Shown here: positions 39,078-48,295 of the stretch, piece after piece | How positions within the stretch are numbered: the first letter of the stretch is position 1 | How the letters are laid out: each line of letters starts with the position of its first letter | From: Xanthobacteraceae bacterium 501b | GTDB taxonomy: Bacteria > Pseudomonadota > Alphaproteobacteria > Rhizobiales > Xanthobacteraceae | DNA: 64,000 nt | NCBI GenBank assembly: GCA_000378025.1 | Contig: KB899087.1 | Span: forward strand, 2,852,001-2,916,000 | Direction of reading: 5' to 3' | The notes under the pieces: model-generated | Told to the model about the DNA's origin: nothing | What the model saw: only the letters and a program-made list of their open reading frames with translations | The model's database searches: none | Made by a program: the position numbers and the translations under genes

Positions 39078-39797
39078 TCAGGGCGTGCGAGGCAAAGTAG
39101 CCTCGACCGGCCACCAGCCGTCCGCACGCATTGCGAACAGCGGGCAGCCATAGGCGGCGCGAACCTGCGCGGGTGCGAGAACTCCGTGCATCGCAGCGAC
39201 CCAGCGATTGGTCTGCTTCATCGCCACCACCATGCCGGCGAGGCGTGCCCCGGCCCGCTCAAGAAGCCGGCAGGCGGCGAGCGCGGTGGCCCCGGTGGAG
39301 ATCGCATCGTCGACCAGCAGCACGCGACGCGCATCGACCAGCGGCAGGAGATTGGGGTCGAGCCGAAGGCGCTTGCCCGCCTCCGGGCTGGTGATGGAAG
39401 AGACAGGTTCGGAGAGGTCGTCGCGGTACCAGAATTTCTTGGAGTAGCCGAGCGGAACGTAGCGCGGCTGGCCCAGCCGCTCCGCCACGAGGGCGGCGAA
39501 GGACAGGCCAAGGGTCGGCAAGCCGACCACGCAGTCCGCCTGGAGCGCTCGCGCCTCCTGCGCCATCGCATCGGCAAGGGCGCTCACCACCCCATGCGAG
39601 GCCTGGTTGGCGATGAGCGAGGCGGCGGCATGAACGCCGTCGGGCAGGCGACGCAGCGGCAGCACCAGCACGCGGCCATCCGCCAGCCGCACCGGATAGC
39701 CATGGCGATGCGGCGGGTTGAAGGAAAAGGGGGCGAGAGGCTCGTCGGTCAGTTCCTGCCAATAGGCCAGCGTCGGTTCGGTGAAGTCCTCGCTCAC
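39078..39797 (-). CDS. Phosphoribosyltransferase-family protein
   Basis: This 239-residue protein has the PRPP-binding signature VLLVDDAISTGATA (residues about 160-173) and a GLPTLGLSFAALVAERLG segment similar to adenine-type phosphoribosyltransferases. There is a roughly 80-residue N-terminal part without a clear match. It overlaps the GMC oxidoreductase gene by 4 bp and is therefore probably in the transporter/dehydrogenase operon. A base-salvage or a regulatory role is possible; no specific substrate can be assigned. Confidence 0.8.
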   Translation of the reverse strand: MSEDFTEPTLAYWQELTDEPLAPFSFNPPHRHGYPVRLADGRVLVLPLRRLPDGVHAAASLIANQASHGVVSALADAMAQEARALQADCVVGLPTLGLSFAALVAERLGQPRYVPLGYSKKFWYRDDLSEPVSSITSPEAGKRLRLDPNLLPLVDARRVLLVDDAISTGATALAACRLLERAGARLAGMVVAMKQTNRWVAAMHGVLAPAQVRAAYGCPLFAMRADGWWPVEATLPRTP

Positions 39798-41356
39798 AGC
39801 GCGCCGGCCGCCATCTGGCCCGCGATGAAGTCGGCCTGCCGGATCGACAGCGCAACGATGGTCAGCGTCGGGTTGCAGGCGCCGCCGGTGGCAAAGGCGC
39901 TGCCATCGGCGATGAACAGGTTCGGTACCTCATGCGCCCGGCCGTTTCCGTCGAGCACACCGTCCTCGGCCCGCGCGCTCATGCGGTTGGAGCCGAGATT
40001 GTGGCTGGCGGGATAGGCCGGCGCCTCGATGGAGCGCTTGGCCCCCGCCGCCTGATGGATGGCGGTCATGGTCTTGTAGCCATGGCTGCGCATCTTCAGG
40101 TCGTTGGGATGCTCGTCGTAATGGATGTTGGCGACCGGCACGCCGAAGGCGTCGAGTTCGTCGGTCAGAGTGATCCGGTTGCCCGCCTGCGGCATGTCCT
40201 CGCCGGAAAGCAGCATGCCGGCCATATGGGCATATTGCTCGATGACGCCGGCGAAATCGCGCCCCCACCAGCCCGGATCGAGGAAGGCCGCGGTGGTCGG
40301 CAGGCCCATGGAGTTCAGTTCAACATAATAGCCGCCGGCAAAGCCCCGCGCCGGGTCATGGCGGACGAAATCGTCGACCATGCCGGTCATGATCTCGCCG
40401 CGGTGCATGTTCACCAGCTTGTCGAACACCGACCACACGGTCTGGATGATGTGGCGCAGATAATAGCGCCCGACAGTGCCATGGCCGTTGGCCAGCCCGT
40501 GCGGAAACAGGCCGCTGGCGGAGTGCAGCAGCAGGCGGGAGCTTTCCACGCAATTGCCGGCCAGCACCACCGCCCGCGCCTTCTGGCGGTGGCGCGTGCC
40601 GGCGGCGTCGACATAGACCACGCCCGACGCCTTGCCGGCCGCGTCGTGCTCGATGAACACGGCCCGGCTGCGCTGCCGCAGCTCCAGCTTGCCGGTGGCG
40701 AGGGCACGCGGGATCTCGACATTCAGCGTCGACCAGCGCGACCCGACCTTGTCGCCAGTGACCGTGAAGCCATCCTGGATCGTCGCCGGGCGACCGTCAT
40801 AGGGGATGGGGTTGATCGCCTGCCGACCCGTCGAGGCGTTGAGTCCCAAGGCCGTCGCCCCGGCATACATCACCTTGAAGTTGTTGTTCGCCGGCAGTCC
40901 GGGCAGGCCATTGGTGCGGGTCACGCCCATCTTGGCCTCGGCGAGGTCGTAATAGGGCTCCAACTCATCGAGCGTGAGCGGCCAGTCGATCAGGCTGGCG
41001 CCTGATATGTCGCCATAGACGGTGCGGGCGCGCATCTCGTCAGCGATCAGGCGGTAGCAGCAGCCGGACCAGTGCGTGGTGGTGCCACCCACCACCTGGC
41101 AGCTCCAGCTCGGCGTTACCGGATGGTCGCGGGCAACGCGCCAATCGCCCGACGCCGTGCGCTTGTCCAGCCAGGACAGCATCTCGTAACCGCCCCACTC
41201 GTCATTGACGAAATCCTCGGCGGTCAGATGCTTGCCGGCTTCCAGCAGCACCACGTCGACGCCGCGCCGGGTCAGCTCATGGGCGAGCGTACCGCCGCCC
41301 GCGCCCGAACCGATGATGACGACGACGCCGGCATCGTCGAGTTCATATTGTGTCAT
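39794..41356 (-). CDS. GMC-family FAD dehydrogenase (gluconate/polyol dehydrogenase large-subunit type)
   Basis: This 520-residue flavoprotein has the FAD motif VVVIIGSGAGGGTLAHEL, the GMC segment VVGGTTTHWSGCCYR and a C-terminal SHNLGSNRMS ... FIADGSAFATGGACNPTLTIVAL containing the expected catalytic His and Asn. Such proteins form the catalytic subunit of membrane-bound gluconate, sorbitol or fructose dehydrogenases. A small-subunit gene follows upstream in the operon, but no cytochrome c subunit is visible. With the sugar-type ABC importer it probably oxidises the imported polyol or sugar acid. Confidence 0.9.
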   Translation of the reverse strand: MTQYELDDAGVVVIIGSGAGGGTLAHELTRRGVDVVLLEAGKHLTAEDFVNDEWGGYEMLSWLDKRTASGDWRVARDHPVTPSWSCQVVGGTTTHWSGCCYRLIADEMRARTVYGDISGASLIDWPLTLDELEPYYDLAEAKMGVTRTNGLPGLPANNNFKVMYAGATALGLNASTGRQAINPIPYDGRPATIQDGFTVTGDKVGSRWSTLNVEIPRALATGKLELRQRSRAVFIEHDAAGKASGVVYVDAAGTRHRQKARAVVLAGNCVESSRLLLHSASGLFPHGLANGHGTVGRYYLRHIIQTVWSVFDKLVNMHRGEIMTGMVDDFVRHDPARGFAGGYYVELNSMGLPTTAAFLDPGWWGRDFAGVIEQYAHMAGMLLSGEDMPQAGNRITLTDELDAFGVPVANIHYDEHPNDLKMRSHGYKTMTAIHQAAGAKRSIEAPAYPASHNLGSNRMSARAEDGVLDGNGRAHEVPNLFIADGSAFATGGACNPTLTIVALSIRQADFIAGQMAAGAL

Positions 41357-41381
41357 CGTGGGACCCTTGATGTGAGCGGAG

Positions 41382-41888
41382 TCAGATGCCGGCCGGTGGT
41401 TCCGGTAGCCAGTTGAGATCGCTGAAGCCCCGGTTCACGTAGCCACCGAGATGCACCGAGGCGCCCTCATAGCCAAAGGCCTGCCAGACCTCGACATCGT
41501 CATAGAGGAAGCGGACGGTGGAACGCTGGACCAGCCGGAACGACGTGCTGGCCTCCAACCGCTTCAGCACCGCCACCCGATAGCTCTCCGACAGTTCGCG
41601 GAAGGGTAGCGGCATGGCCGCGTCCACTCGGTCGACGAATTCGGCGAAGGACTGCGCCGCAGCGGGTGAGTGTGCCGCCATGCGGTCGAAATGGAGAATG
41701 ACCCGCCGATAGACCCGCTCGGGCAGGCCATCATGGGGGTAGAGGGTGCGGGCGGCGGCGAGGAGCGTTTCCGCCACGTCGCGGTCGAGGAGGGCCAGCG
41801 CCTCCACCCATTCTGGCCCTTCCGCGACCTCGATCGGTGGCGGCAGCTTCGGGTCCTTGTGAGCCTTGATCCCGTTCATTCCGATCAT
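41382..41888 (-). CDS. Gluconate 2-dehydrogenase subunit 3 family protein
   Basis: This 168-residue small subunit is of the family that accompanies GMC-type gluconate/polyol dehydrogenases. It shows the typical LLAAARTLYPHDGLPERVYRRVILHFD start and DFYDDVEVWQ-like LYDDVEVWQAFGYEGASVHLGGYVNRGFSDLNWLPEPP end, cut short here. The ATG at 41888 overlaps the preceding permease stop (ATGA). There is no twin-arginine signal, unlike many relatives, so export, if any, must differ. It lies 25 bp before the GMC gene. Confidence 0.82.
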   Translation of the reverse strand: MIGMNGIKAHKDPKLPPPIEVAEGPEWVEALALLDRDVAETLLAAARTLYPHDGLPERVYRRVILHFDRMAAHSPAAAQSFAEFVDRVDAAMPLPFRELSESYRVAVLKRLEASTSFRLVQRSTVRFLYDDVEVWQAFGYEGASVHLGGYVNRGFSDLNWLPEPPAGI

Positions 41889-42721
41889 CCCTTCACCGCC
41901 CCAAGGGTGAGGCCGCGCACGATGTGACGCTGCAAGACAAAGACCACGGCGAGGACGGGCAGGAGCGCGGTCATGCCGACCACCGCCATCTCGCCCCAGC
42001 GCACGCCCTGCGAGGTGATGAGCTTGGGGATGGAAACGGGCAGCGTCTGCACCGCCCGCCCGCCGAGCATGAAAGCGAACAGGAACTCGTTCCAGGCGAA
42101 GATAAAGCACAGCACGGCGGTGGCAACGATGCCGTTGCGCAGCAGCGGGAACACCACGCGGCGGAAGATCTGCGGCTTCGACCAGCCTTCCAGTGCCGCC
42201 GCCTCCTCCAGCTCAACAGGCAAATCGCGACAGAAAGAGCGCAGCACCCAGATGTAGAAGGAGAGATTGAAGGTCATGTAGGCCAGGGTCAGGCCGAGGA
42301 ACGTGTCGAGCAGGCCGACCTTGGCGAAGATCAGGTAAAAGGGAATGACGAGACACACGGGCGGCGCCATGCGCGAGGCCAGGATGAACAGGAACAGGTC
42401 GTCCTTCGCCCGCATCTCGAAGCGGGCAAAGGCATAGGCCGCCGGCGTGCCGATGATGACCACCAGCGCCGTGGACACCGTGCACAGCAGGAACGAGGTC
42501 AGAAGATACCAGTGAAAGCCGTGCTCAAGCACGTAGCTGAAATGCTCCAGCGTCGGCATGAACAACCACTGGGTCGGCCGGGCGAACATGGCGTCGTTCG
42601 GCTTCACCATCATCGACGCCATCCAGAAGATGGGGAACAGCATGATAGCGGCGTAGACCACGGTGACGCTGGTCCAGAGCAGAGCCTTGGAGCCTTCGGG
42701 GCGGCTTTGTGCTTCGGCCAT
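41885..42721 (-). CDS. ABC sugar/polyol transporter permease (MalG type)
   Basis: This 278-residue inner-membrane permease has six hydrophobic helices and the cytoplasmic coupling loop ELEEAAALEGWSKPQIFRRVVFPLL, the EAA motif of binding-protein-dependent permeases. It pairs with the MalF-type permease encoded 12 bp upstream. The 3' end overlaps the dehydrogenase small-subunit gene, tying transport to oxidation. Confidence 0.92.
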   Translation of the reverse strand: MAEAQSRPEGSKALLWTSVTVVYAAIMLFPIFWMASMMVKPNDAMFARPTQWLFMPTLEHFSYVLEHGFHWYLLTSFLLCTVSTALVVIIGTPAAYAFARFEMRAKDDLFLFILASRMAPPVCLVIPFYLIFAKVGLLDTFLGLTLAYMTFNLSFYIWVLRSFCRDLPVELEEAAALEGWSKPQIFRRVVFPLLRNGIVATAVLCFIFAWNEFLFAFMLGGRAVQTLPVSIPKLITSQGVRWGEMAVVGMTALLPVLAVVFVLQRHIVRGLTLGAVKG

Positions 42722-42733
42722 TGGCGCGGTTCC

Positions 42734-43657
42734 TCAGAATGCGTTCAGGCGCTTCTTGGCGACCTGGTAGAAGACATTGCAGAAGGCGAAGAAGGCGAGC
42801 CACACCAGCACCGCGAGCGCCGAGGCCTCGCCGATGTTCCAGAACTCGAAGGTCATCTTGTTGGCGAGGATGGAGGGCGTCTCTGTGGAGATGCCCGGCC
42901 CACCACCGGTGAGAATGTAGATGGTGTCGAACACCTTGAAGGCGTCGATGAAGCGCAGCAGGCCGATGACCGCCAGCAGCGGCGTCAACATCGGCAGGGT
43001 GATGTGGAAGAACATCTGCAGCGGGTTCGCCCCGTCCACCGCCGCCGCACGATAGGGGCCGGTGGGCAGCGCCTGCAGGCCGGCAAAGAAGGCCAGCATC
43101 ATGAAGGGCGTCCATTGCCAGATATCGACGAAGATCAGCGCGTAGAGCGCGAATTCCGGCGAGGCGAAGACCGAGGTGCCCTCAAGCAGATTGAAGCGTT
43201 CCAGCACATTGTAGGAGAAGAACCCCCACGAGCCGGCCAGCATGATCTTCCACAGCAGCCCGACCACGATCGGCGCCATCATAGTCGGCATGAACAGCAG
43301 CGGCACGAGGATGGAACGACCCCGCACATTCTGGTTCAACACCAGCGCGCCGGCCAGCCCGAGCATGAATTCCACCGGCACCGCGATCAGCACGAAAGTG
43401 GCGGCGACGCCGATGGAGTTCCAGAAGCGGGGATCGGTGAGCAGCACCGCGTAATTGTCGAAGCCGATGAAGTCGGTAACGCGGCCGAACTTGGCGGCGT
43501 GGAAGCTGAGATAGATCGTGTAGAGGAACGGCACGAGCGACACCACGACCAGCATGAGCATGGACGGGGCAATGAGAAGGTACGGGTACCAGAGCCGCTC
43601 GCGCGGGGCCCCAACAGTGCCCTCCGCCGGAGTGATCGTCTCGCTTGCGCTTGCCAT
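42734..43657 (-). CDS. ABC sugar/polyol transporter permease (MalF/UgpA type)
   Basis: This 307-residue permease has six membrane helices and the EAA-like coupling loop YRAAAVDGANPLQMFFHITLPML. The ATG at 43657 is chosen because GGAGAG lies upstream and the conserved sequence begins soon after (ERLWYPYLLIAPSMLML); the frame is open further upstream without conserved sequence. About 160 bp separate it from the binding-protein gene, and a hairpin repeat lies in that gap. Confidence 0.91.
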   Translation of the reverse strand: MASASETITPAEGTVGAPRERLWYPYLLIAPSMLMLVVVSLVPFLYTIYLSFHAAKFGRVTDFIGFDNYAVLLTDPRFWNSIGVAATFVLIAVPVEFMLGLAGALVLNQNVRGRSILVPLLFMPTMMAPIVVGLLWKIMLAGSWGFFSYNVLERFNLLEGTSVFASPEFALYALIFVDIWQWTPFMMLAFFAGLQALPTGPYRAAAVDGANPLQMFFHITLPMLTPLLAVIGLLRFIDAFKVFDTIYILTGGGPGISTETPSILANKMTFEFWNIGEASALAVLVWLAFFAFCNVFYQVAKKRLNAF

Positions 43658-43755
43658 GGAAAGTCCGCTCTCCGGGTTGCGGCACGTATCACCTCGCCCC
43701 GCGAAGCGAGGTCGAGGGGTCTGAGGATGATCGGCCCGCGAACCCCTCACCCCAT

Positions 43756-43778
43756 CCCCCTCCCCGACGGGGAGAGGG
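43756..43778. repeat. GC-rich hairpin repeat between binding-protein and permease genes
   Basis: CCCTCCCC-GAC-GGGGAGAGGG forms a short, tight stem preceded by CCCCTCACCCC. The pattern resembles a hairpin repeat scattered between genes in Rhizobiales (recalled, not searched). Placed downstream of the binding-protein gene, it may limit read-through or stabilise that message. Confidence 0.45.
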
Positions 43779-43816
43779 AGCCGGCCTGTTCAGTTCAATC
43801 GTTCACAGCAGGTCGA

Positions 43817-45217
43817 TCACAGAAGGCATTTGGTGCAGAGCTTGAGGAGTTCCGCCTGGCCCTTTTTCGCGCCCTCTTCCGGCGAGATCCGACCGAGGCC
43901 GACTTCCTGCGCGACGCCGCTCATAACATCGTAGATCTCGTAGAATTTCGGCATCTTCGGCTTGGCCTCGGCGACATCGAGGGTCGCCTTCATCGCGACG
44001 TAGAGCGTTTTATTGGCCGAGCCTGTGATCGCCGGCAGCGCCCAGGAGGATTCTCGGATCGGCACGCCGCCCGCCCCCAGCGCGATCAGCTTGTCTTGCT
44101 GCTTCTTGTCGGCGAGCCACTGCAGGAAGATGAAGGTGGCCTCGGGGCTCTTGGAGGCGGCACTGATGACGGTGACCGACGGCTCGGCCTCGGCGTAGCG
44201 CTCCTTCGAGCCGGCCTTGATCGGGATTGGGCCGTAGACGAACTTGCCGGCGAGCGGCGAGACGCCGGGCTTGTCGATGCCGAGCACGAAGTCCGACCAG
44301 GCGATTGACTGCACGGCGATACCGTTGCCCATCACTGTCGGAACGTCGACCAGCGAGTATTCAGCGATGCCGGGCGGGGCGAAGGTCCATAGCTCGTGCC
44401 ACATCTTCAGCGCGGCGACGGTCTGCGGGCTGTCGAAGTCCGGCTTGCCGTTGGCGTCGATAAGATTGCCGCCATAGTTCTTGACGAAGTTGTTCCACAG
44501 CGTCGGGAAGGTCGAGCCGCCCTTGATGCCCTCAAGCACGATGCCGTAGAAGTCGCTCTCCAGCGGCTTGCCGGCCAGCATCGCGCCCTTCTTGCGGGTG
44601 AAGAATTCGGCGATGTCGCGCATCTGCTCGATTGTGGCGGCCGGCGCCAGTTCATAGCCATACTTGGCCTTGAACGCCTCCTTCTCGCCGGGGTCGTTCA
44701 GCAGGTCGGCGCGCGCCCAATAAATCTGGTTGTAGTTCCAGTTGATGAACGAATACTGCTTGTCGCCGACGAACGCCGCAGTCTTGAACGGGTTCTGGAT
44801 GAAGTCCGCCGAATTGAGGTTCGGATTAGCGAGCTTCGGATCGGCGACAAAATCGTTGAGTTGGCGGATCACCCCGGCCGAGATCATCGGGCCGAGCTGG
44901 AAGCCGTGCAGCATGATCGCGTCATAATAGCCGCGGCCGGACAGCATGTCGGCCTGGCCCTTGTTGATGACCTCGAAATGGTTGAGCAGTTCCCACTCCA
45001 CCTTGATCCCGGTCTCCTTCTCGAAGTCCGGCACGATCTTGGACAGGGTTTCCTGCAGCGGCGTGATCTCGTCGAGCACGCGGATCGTGCTGCCCTTATA
45101 GGGCTTGGCCGCCTCGGCGTAGAAGGACGTGTCGTCCGCCTGCACCTTTGCCACCGGTGCCATCAGCATGGTCGAGGCCGCCAAGGCGGCGGCGAAACAC
45201 CAGAACCTGCTCTTCAT
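43817..45217 (-). CDS. ABC transporter extracellular solute-binding protein (sugar/polyol type)
   Basis: This 466-residue periplasmic protein has a signal peptide of about 27 residues (ending KVQA) and then the SBP_bac_1-type fold: FEKETGIKVEWELLNHFEVINKGQADMLSGRGYYDAIMLHG. It sits in the operon between two ATPase genes and two permease genes. The large size and partners fit uptake of a sugar, polyol or sugar acid; the ligand is unknown. Confidence 0.9.
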   Translation of the reverse strand: MKSRFWCFAAALAASTMLMAPVAKVQADDTSFYAEAAKPYKGSTIRVLDEITPLQETLSKIVPDFEKETGIKVEWELLNHFEVINKGQADMLSGRGYYDAIMLHGFQLGPMISAGVIRQLNDFVADPKLANPNLNSADFIQNPFKTAAFVGDKQYSFINWNYNQIYWARADLLNDPGEKEAFKAKYGYELAPAATIEQMRDIAEFFTRKKGAMLAGKPLESDFYGIVLEGIKGGSTFPTLWNNFVKNYGGNLIDANGKPDFDSPQTVAALKMWHELWTFAPPGIAEYSLVDVPTVMGNGIAVQSIAWSDFVLGIDKPGVSPLAGKFVYGPIPIKAGSKERYAEAEPSVTVISAASKSPEATFIFLQWLADKKQQDKLIALGAGGVPIRESSWALPAITGSANKTLYVAMKATLDVAEAKPKMPKFYEIYDVMSGVAQEVGLGRISPEEGAKKGQAELLKLCTKCLL

Positions 45218-45248
45218 CGCTCTTTCCCTCTGTTTATCGTCAGCGGCT

Positions 45249-46385
45249 TCAAGTGCCGGGCAGCGCGCGGCCCGTCGTCCCGTCGAAAAGCGCGAGCCCG
45301 CCCTTCGGGAACATCAGTCCCACCGGCCGGCCGATGCCATCGCCCGCGCCGCTCCCGAGGGAGGCGGCAATGGCCATGCTCGTCTTCGCCTTGGCGAGCA
45401 GGGCGCCGAGATCGAGGGTGACGATGGCGTGCTTTCCAAACGGCTCGTTGGAGTAGATTTCGGCGCGGACCGCGCCACTTGTGTCGGGTGCGGCGAAGGC
45501 GATGTCGTCTGGTCGCACGCCGAGACTGACCGCCTCGCTGCCCGCCTGCTCAGCCGCCCGGGCGAGGGCTGGCGGCAGGGCAAGGCGCAGCTCGCGGCGG
45601 GTGAAGAACAGCGTGCCATTCTCGCGCGCCAACTGCCCGTCGATGAGATTCATCGGCGGATCGCCGAGAAGCCGGGCGACCCGGGTGCTCGCCGGCCGCT
45701 GCCAGATATCCTCCGGGGTACCGACCTGTTCGACATGCCCGCCATCGATAACCACCACACGATCGCCAACCGAGAGGGCCTCCATGCCGTCCGGCGTCGA
45801 CCACAGGGTTGGCGCCTCCTGGCGGGCGAGGCGGCGGCGGATTTCGCCCCGCAGCTTGTGGCGCAGCTTGGCGTCGAGATGGGAAATCGGCTCGTCGAGA
45901 ATGTACAGATCCGGCGCCTGCACCAGGGTGCGGGCAAGCGCCACGCGCTGCTTCTGCCCGCCGGAGAGCGCACCGGGCAGGCGTTCGCCGAGATGACGTA
46001 TTTCCAGCAATTCCAGCACCTCGTCGACGCGCGCGGCAGCCCCTGCGGGATCGAGTCGACCGCCCGGCGCCTGCAGCGGGGAGAGTGCATTGCCGCGCAC
46101 GGTGAGGTGCGGATAGAGCGCATAGGATTCGAACATCAACGCGACGCGCCGCCGTTGCGGCGGCACGCTGGCGAGATCACGCCCGCCCAGCGTCACACTG
46201 CCGGCATCGGGCCGTTCCAGCCCGGCGAGAATGCGGCAGAAGGTCGACTTGCCGGCGCCCGACGGCCCGGTGATGGCGACCAGCTCGCCCGGTGCGATGT
46301 CGATGCCGACACTGTGCAGGACCTGATGGGCGAAGCGCTTGGAGATGCCACGCGCGGCAAGCCCGGACGGGACCGAAGCGATCAT
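45249..46385 (-). CDS. ABC transporter ATP-binding protein with degenerate switch loop (MalK/UgpC type)
   Basis: This 378-residue ATPase has Walker A GPSGAGKST (residues 40-48), signature LSGGQKQRVALARTL, Walker B LYILDEPISHLD and a C-terminal TOBE-type regulatory domain. Two catalytic-loop residues differ from the norm: the switch histidine of VTHD is Pro198 (STPD), and the Q-loop glutamine is Glu86 (MFESYALYP). It is thus probably the weaker half of an asymmetric ATPase pair with the gene upstream, which it overlaps by 4 bp. Confidence 0.9.
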   Translation of the reverse strand: MIASVPSGLAARGISKRFAHQVLHSVGIDIAPGELVAITGPSGAGKSTFCRILAGLERPDAGSVTLGGRDLASVPPQRRRVALMFESYALYPHLTVRGNALSPLQAPGGRLDPAGAAARVDEVLELLEIRHLGERLPGALSGGQKQRVALARTLVQAPDLYILDEPISHLDAKLRHKLRGEIRRRLARQEAPTLWSTPDGMEALSVGDRVVVIDGGHVEQVGTPEDIWQRPASTRVARLLGDPPMNLIDGQLARENGTLFFTRRELRLALPPALARAAEQAGSEAVSLGVRPDDIAFAAPDTSGAVRAEIYSNEPFGKHAIVTLDLGALLAKAKTSMAIAASLGSGAGDGIGRPVGLMFPKGGLALFDGTTGRALPGT

Positions 46386-47482
46386 GGCAGAACCTCCCAG
46401 TTTCGCCCGCTCACCGCGTCGAAGACCAGCAGTCGCGCCTCGTCGATGCCCAGCGTCACCCGGTCGCCCGCCCGCCAGCGCGCGGGGCCGGGGATTTCCG
46501 CGATGAGCTTCACCGCCGCGTCACCCGTCGTGTCGAGGGCGACCGTGAGAATATCGGCATCGCCGCGCGGCTCGCGATAGACGATGCTGCCGCGCGCCTC
46601 CCCCGCGGCGTCCGGCCCGCGCACCGCGATGTTTTCCGGGCGGATGCCGGCAATGATGGCGCTTCCGCCCGACGGCAGCGTGCTGAAGCGCACCGGGCCG
46701 AGCCGCGCGCTCCACCCCTCGCCGACGACGCGACCTCCCTCGGCAAGGGTGGCTTCCATCAGGTTCATCGGCGGCTCGCCGATGAAGTTGGCGACGAAGA
46801 GGTTGGCCGGGCGCTCATAGAGGTCCTGCGGCGCTCCCACCTGCTGGAGCACGCCATGATTCATCACCGCCACCCGGTCAGCCATGGCGATGGCCTCAGT
46901 CTGGTCATGGGTGACGAGGATTGACGTGACCTGCCTGAGCTTCTGCAGCCGTTTGATCTCGGCGCGCAGCTGCACTTTCTGGTCGGCATCGAGATGGGAG
47001 AGGGGCTCGTCGAACAGGATCACATCGGGATCGCGAACCAAGGCACGACCGATCGCCACCCGCTGCTGGGCGCCGCCGGAAAGTCCGCGCACGTCCTGCT
47101 CCGCCATCTGCCGCAGCCCGAGCAGTTGCAGCACCTCGCCGATACGCTGCGCGGCCGGCTGGCCGGTAATGCCGCGCACCTTCAGCGGAAAGGCGACGTT
47201 TTCCCATACGGTCATGCGGGGATAGAGGGCGTAGTCCTCGAACACCATGGCGATGTTGCGGGCACCGGGCGCAAGGCGGGAAACGGGTCGCTCACCGAAA
47301 TAGATCTCGCCCGAGGAGACGGCCTCAATGCCTGCCGCCATCTTCAGTGTCGTGCTCTTGCCGCAGCCCGAGGGACCGAGCAGCGCCAGCATTTCTCCCG
47401 ACGCGCAGGCGAGGTCGAGCTGGCTGACCGCAGCGACCTCGCCGTAGCGTTTGGAAACGGAGACAAATGCGATGGAAGACAT
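46382..47482 (-). CDS. ABC transporter ATP-binding protein (MalK/UgpC type)
   Basis: This 366-residue ATPase has Walker A GPSGCGKSTT, Walker B VILFDEPLSHLD and an intact switch loop VTHDQTEA. The Q-loop glutamine is Glu82 (MVFEDYALYP) and the signature reads LSGGAQQRVAIGRAL. A TOBE domain follows. It is the first gene of the operon, with a start at 47482 after TGGAGTG. Two distinct ATPases in one importer recall the glycerol importer GlpST of rhizobia; two different nucleotide sites are expected. Confidence 0.9.
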   Translation of the reverse strand: MSSIAFVSVSKRYGEVAAVSQLDLACASGEMLALLGPSGCGKSTTLKMAAGIEAVSSGEIYFGERPVSRLAPGARNIAMVFEDYALYPRMTVWENVAFPLKVRGITGQPAAQRIGEVLQLLGLRQMAEQDVRGLSGGAQQRVAIGRALVRDPDVILFDEPLSHLDADQKVQLRAEIKRLQKLRQVTSILVTHDQTEAIAMADRVAVMNHGVLQQVGAPQDLYERPANLFVANFIGEPPMNLMEATLAEGGRVVGEGWSARLGPVRFSTLPSGGSAIIAGIRPENIAVRGPDAAGEARGSIVYREPRGDADILTVALDTTGDAAVKLIAEIPGPARWRAGDRVTLGIDEARLLVFDAVSGRNWEVLP

Positions 47483-47629
47483 CGGGCACTCCAGGGCTAT
47501 GCCGATGATCCATCCAAGTTCTGTGCCAAAGTGTGCTGGTTTATAGAAACTCAGGATAACCTGGTTTAGCGCAGGTCGATCACGCCATCCCTGCACAAAA
47601 CGGCGCCTCGAACGCCCGCACTGCACCGA

Positions 47630-48295
47630 TTATGAGCAGTGCACGGATGCAAGCAGCCGGCCGGTGCGTGAGGAAGGCGGAAGACCCGTCAGCCGTTGCA
47701 CGGCCTGCGGCGTATCGATGTCGCGCGCAAAGCCGGGAAAGCGTTCAGGCTCATGCAACTGCGGCACAATGCCGAGCCCCTGCGCGCAATCCCGATGCCG
47801 CGTGAAGCTCCCCGGCCCGAAGGCAAAGTCCAGCGTCGCCGGCGGTGCGACGATCAGGCCATTGGTGCCCTGCCTGTCCTCTGCCGGGATCAGGCTGACC
47901 GCCCTGCCCGGCCCATGGCCGGCAACGAACCCGTCAATCTCCCCCGCCGTCAGGGCCGGCAGGTCGCCGGGCAGGACCAGCACCGCCGCGCACCGTTCCG
48001 CGCCCAGCACAGCGGCCGCCTCGGTCGCTGCGGCATTGAGGCCGCGAACCTCGCCCTCGATCAACCAGCGCCCGCCATAGTCCCGCGCCAGCCGGCCCGC
48101 CTGCGGATCTGCGGTGATCACGGCGAAGCCCGCCAGCGACCGCGCCTGCCGCAGCGCCGCCAGCACATCGCACAGCATGGCCTGCGCCAGTTCCTGGCGG
48201 AAAAGGGGCGTGAACGTAGCGGCGAGCCGCTGCTTGGCGAGGCCGAACGGCTTCACCGGTACCACCGCCCAGATGCCACCCGTCTTTGCGTTCAT
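47630..48295 (-). CDS. cofC: CofC/FbiD-type guanylyltransferase (F420 biosynthesis)
   Basis: This 221-residue enzyme activates a phospho-acid with GTP for F420 synthesis. Depending on the lineage the substrate is 2-phospholactate, phosphoenolpyruvate or 3-phosphoglycerate, and sequence alone does not settle which. Family marks are AVVPVKPFGLAKQRLA at the N-terminus, LVLPGDLPALTAGEID and QGTNGLIVAPP. It overlaps cofD by 4 bp and is the last gene of the FGD-cofE-cofD-cofC operon. Confidence 0.92.
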   Translation of the reverse strand: MNAKTGGIWAVVPVKPFGLAKQRLAATFTPLFRQELAQAMLCDVLAALRQARSLAGFAVITADPQAGRLARDYGGRWLIEGEVRGLNAAATEAAAVLGAERCAAVLVLPGDLPALTAGEIDGFVAGHGPGRAVSLIPAEDRQGTNGLIVAPPATLDFAFGPGSFTRHRDCAQGLGIVPQLHEPERFPGFARDIDTPQAVQRLTGLPPSSRTGRLLASVHCS

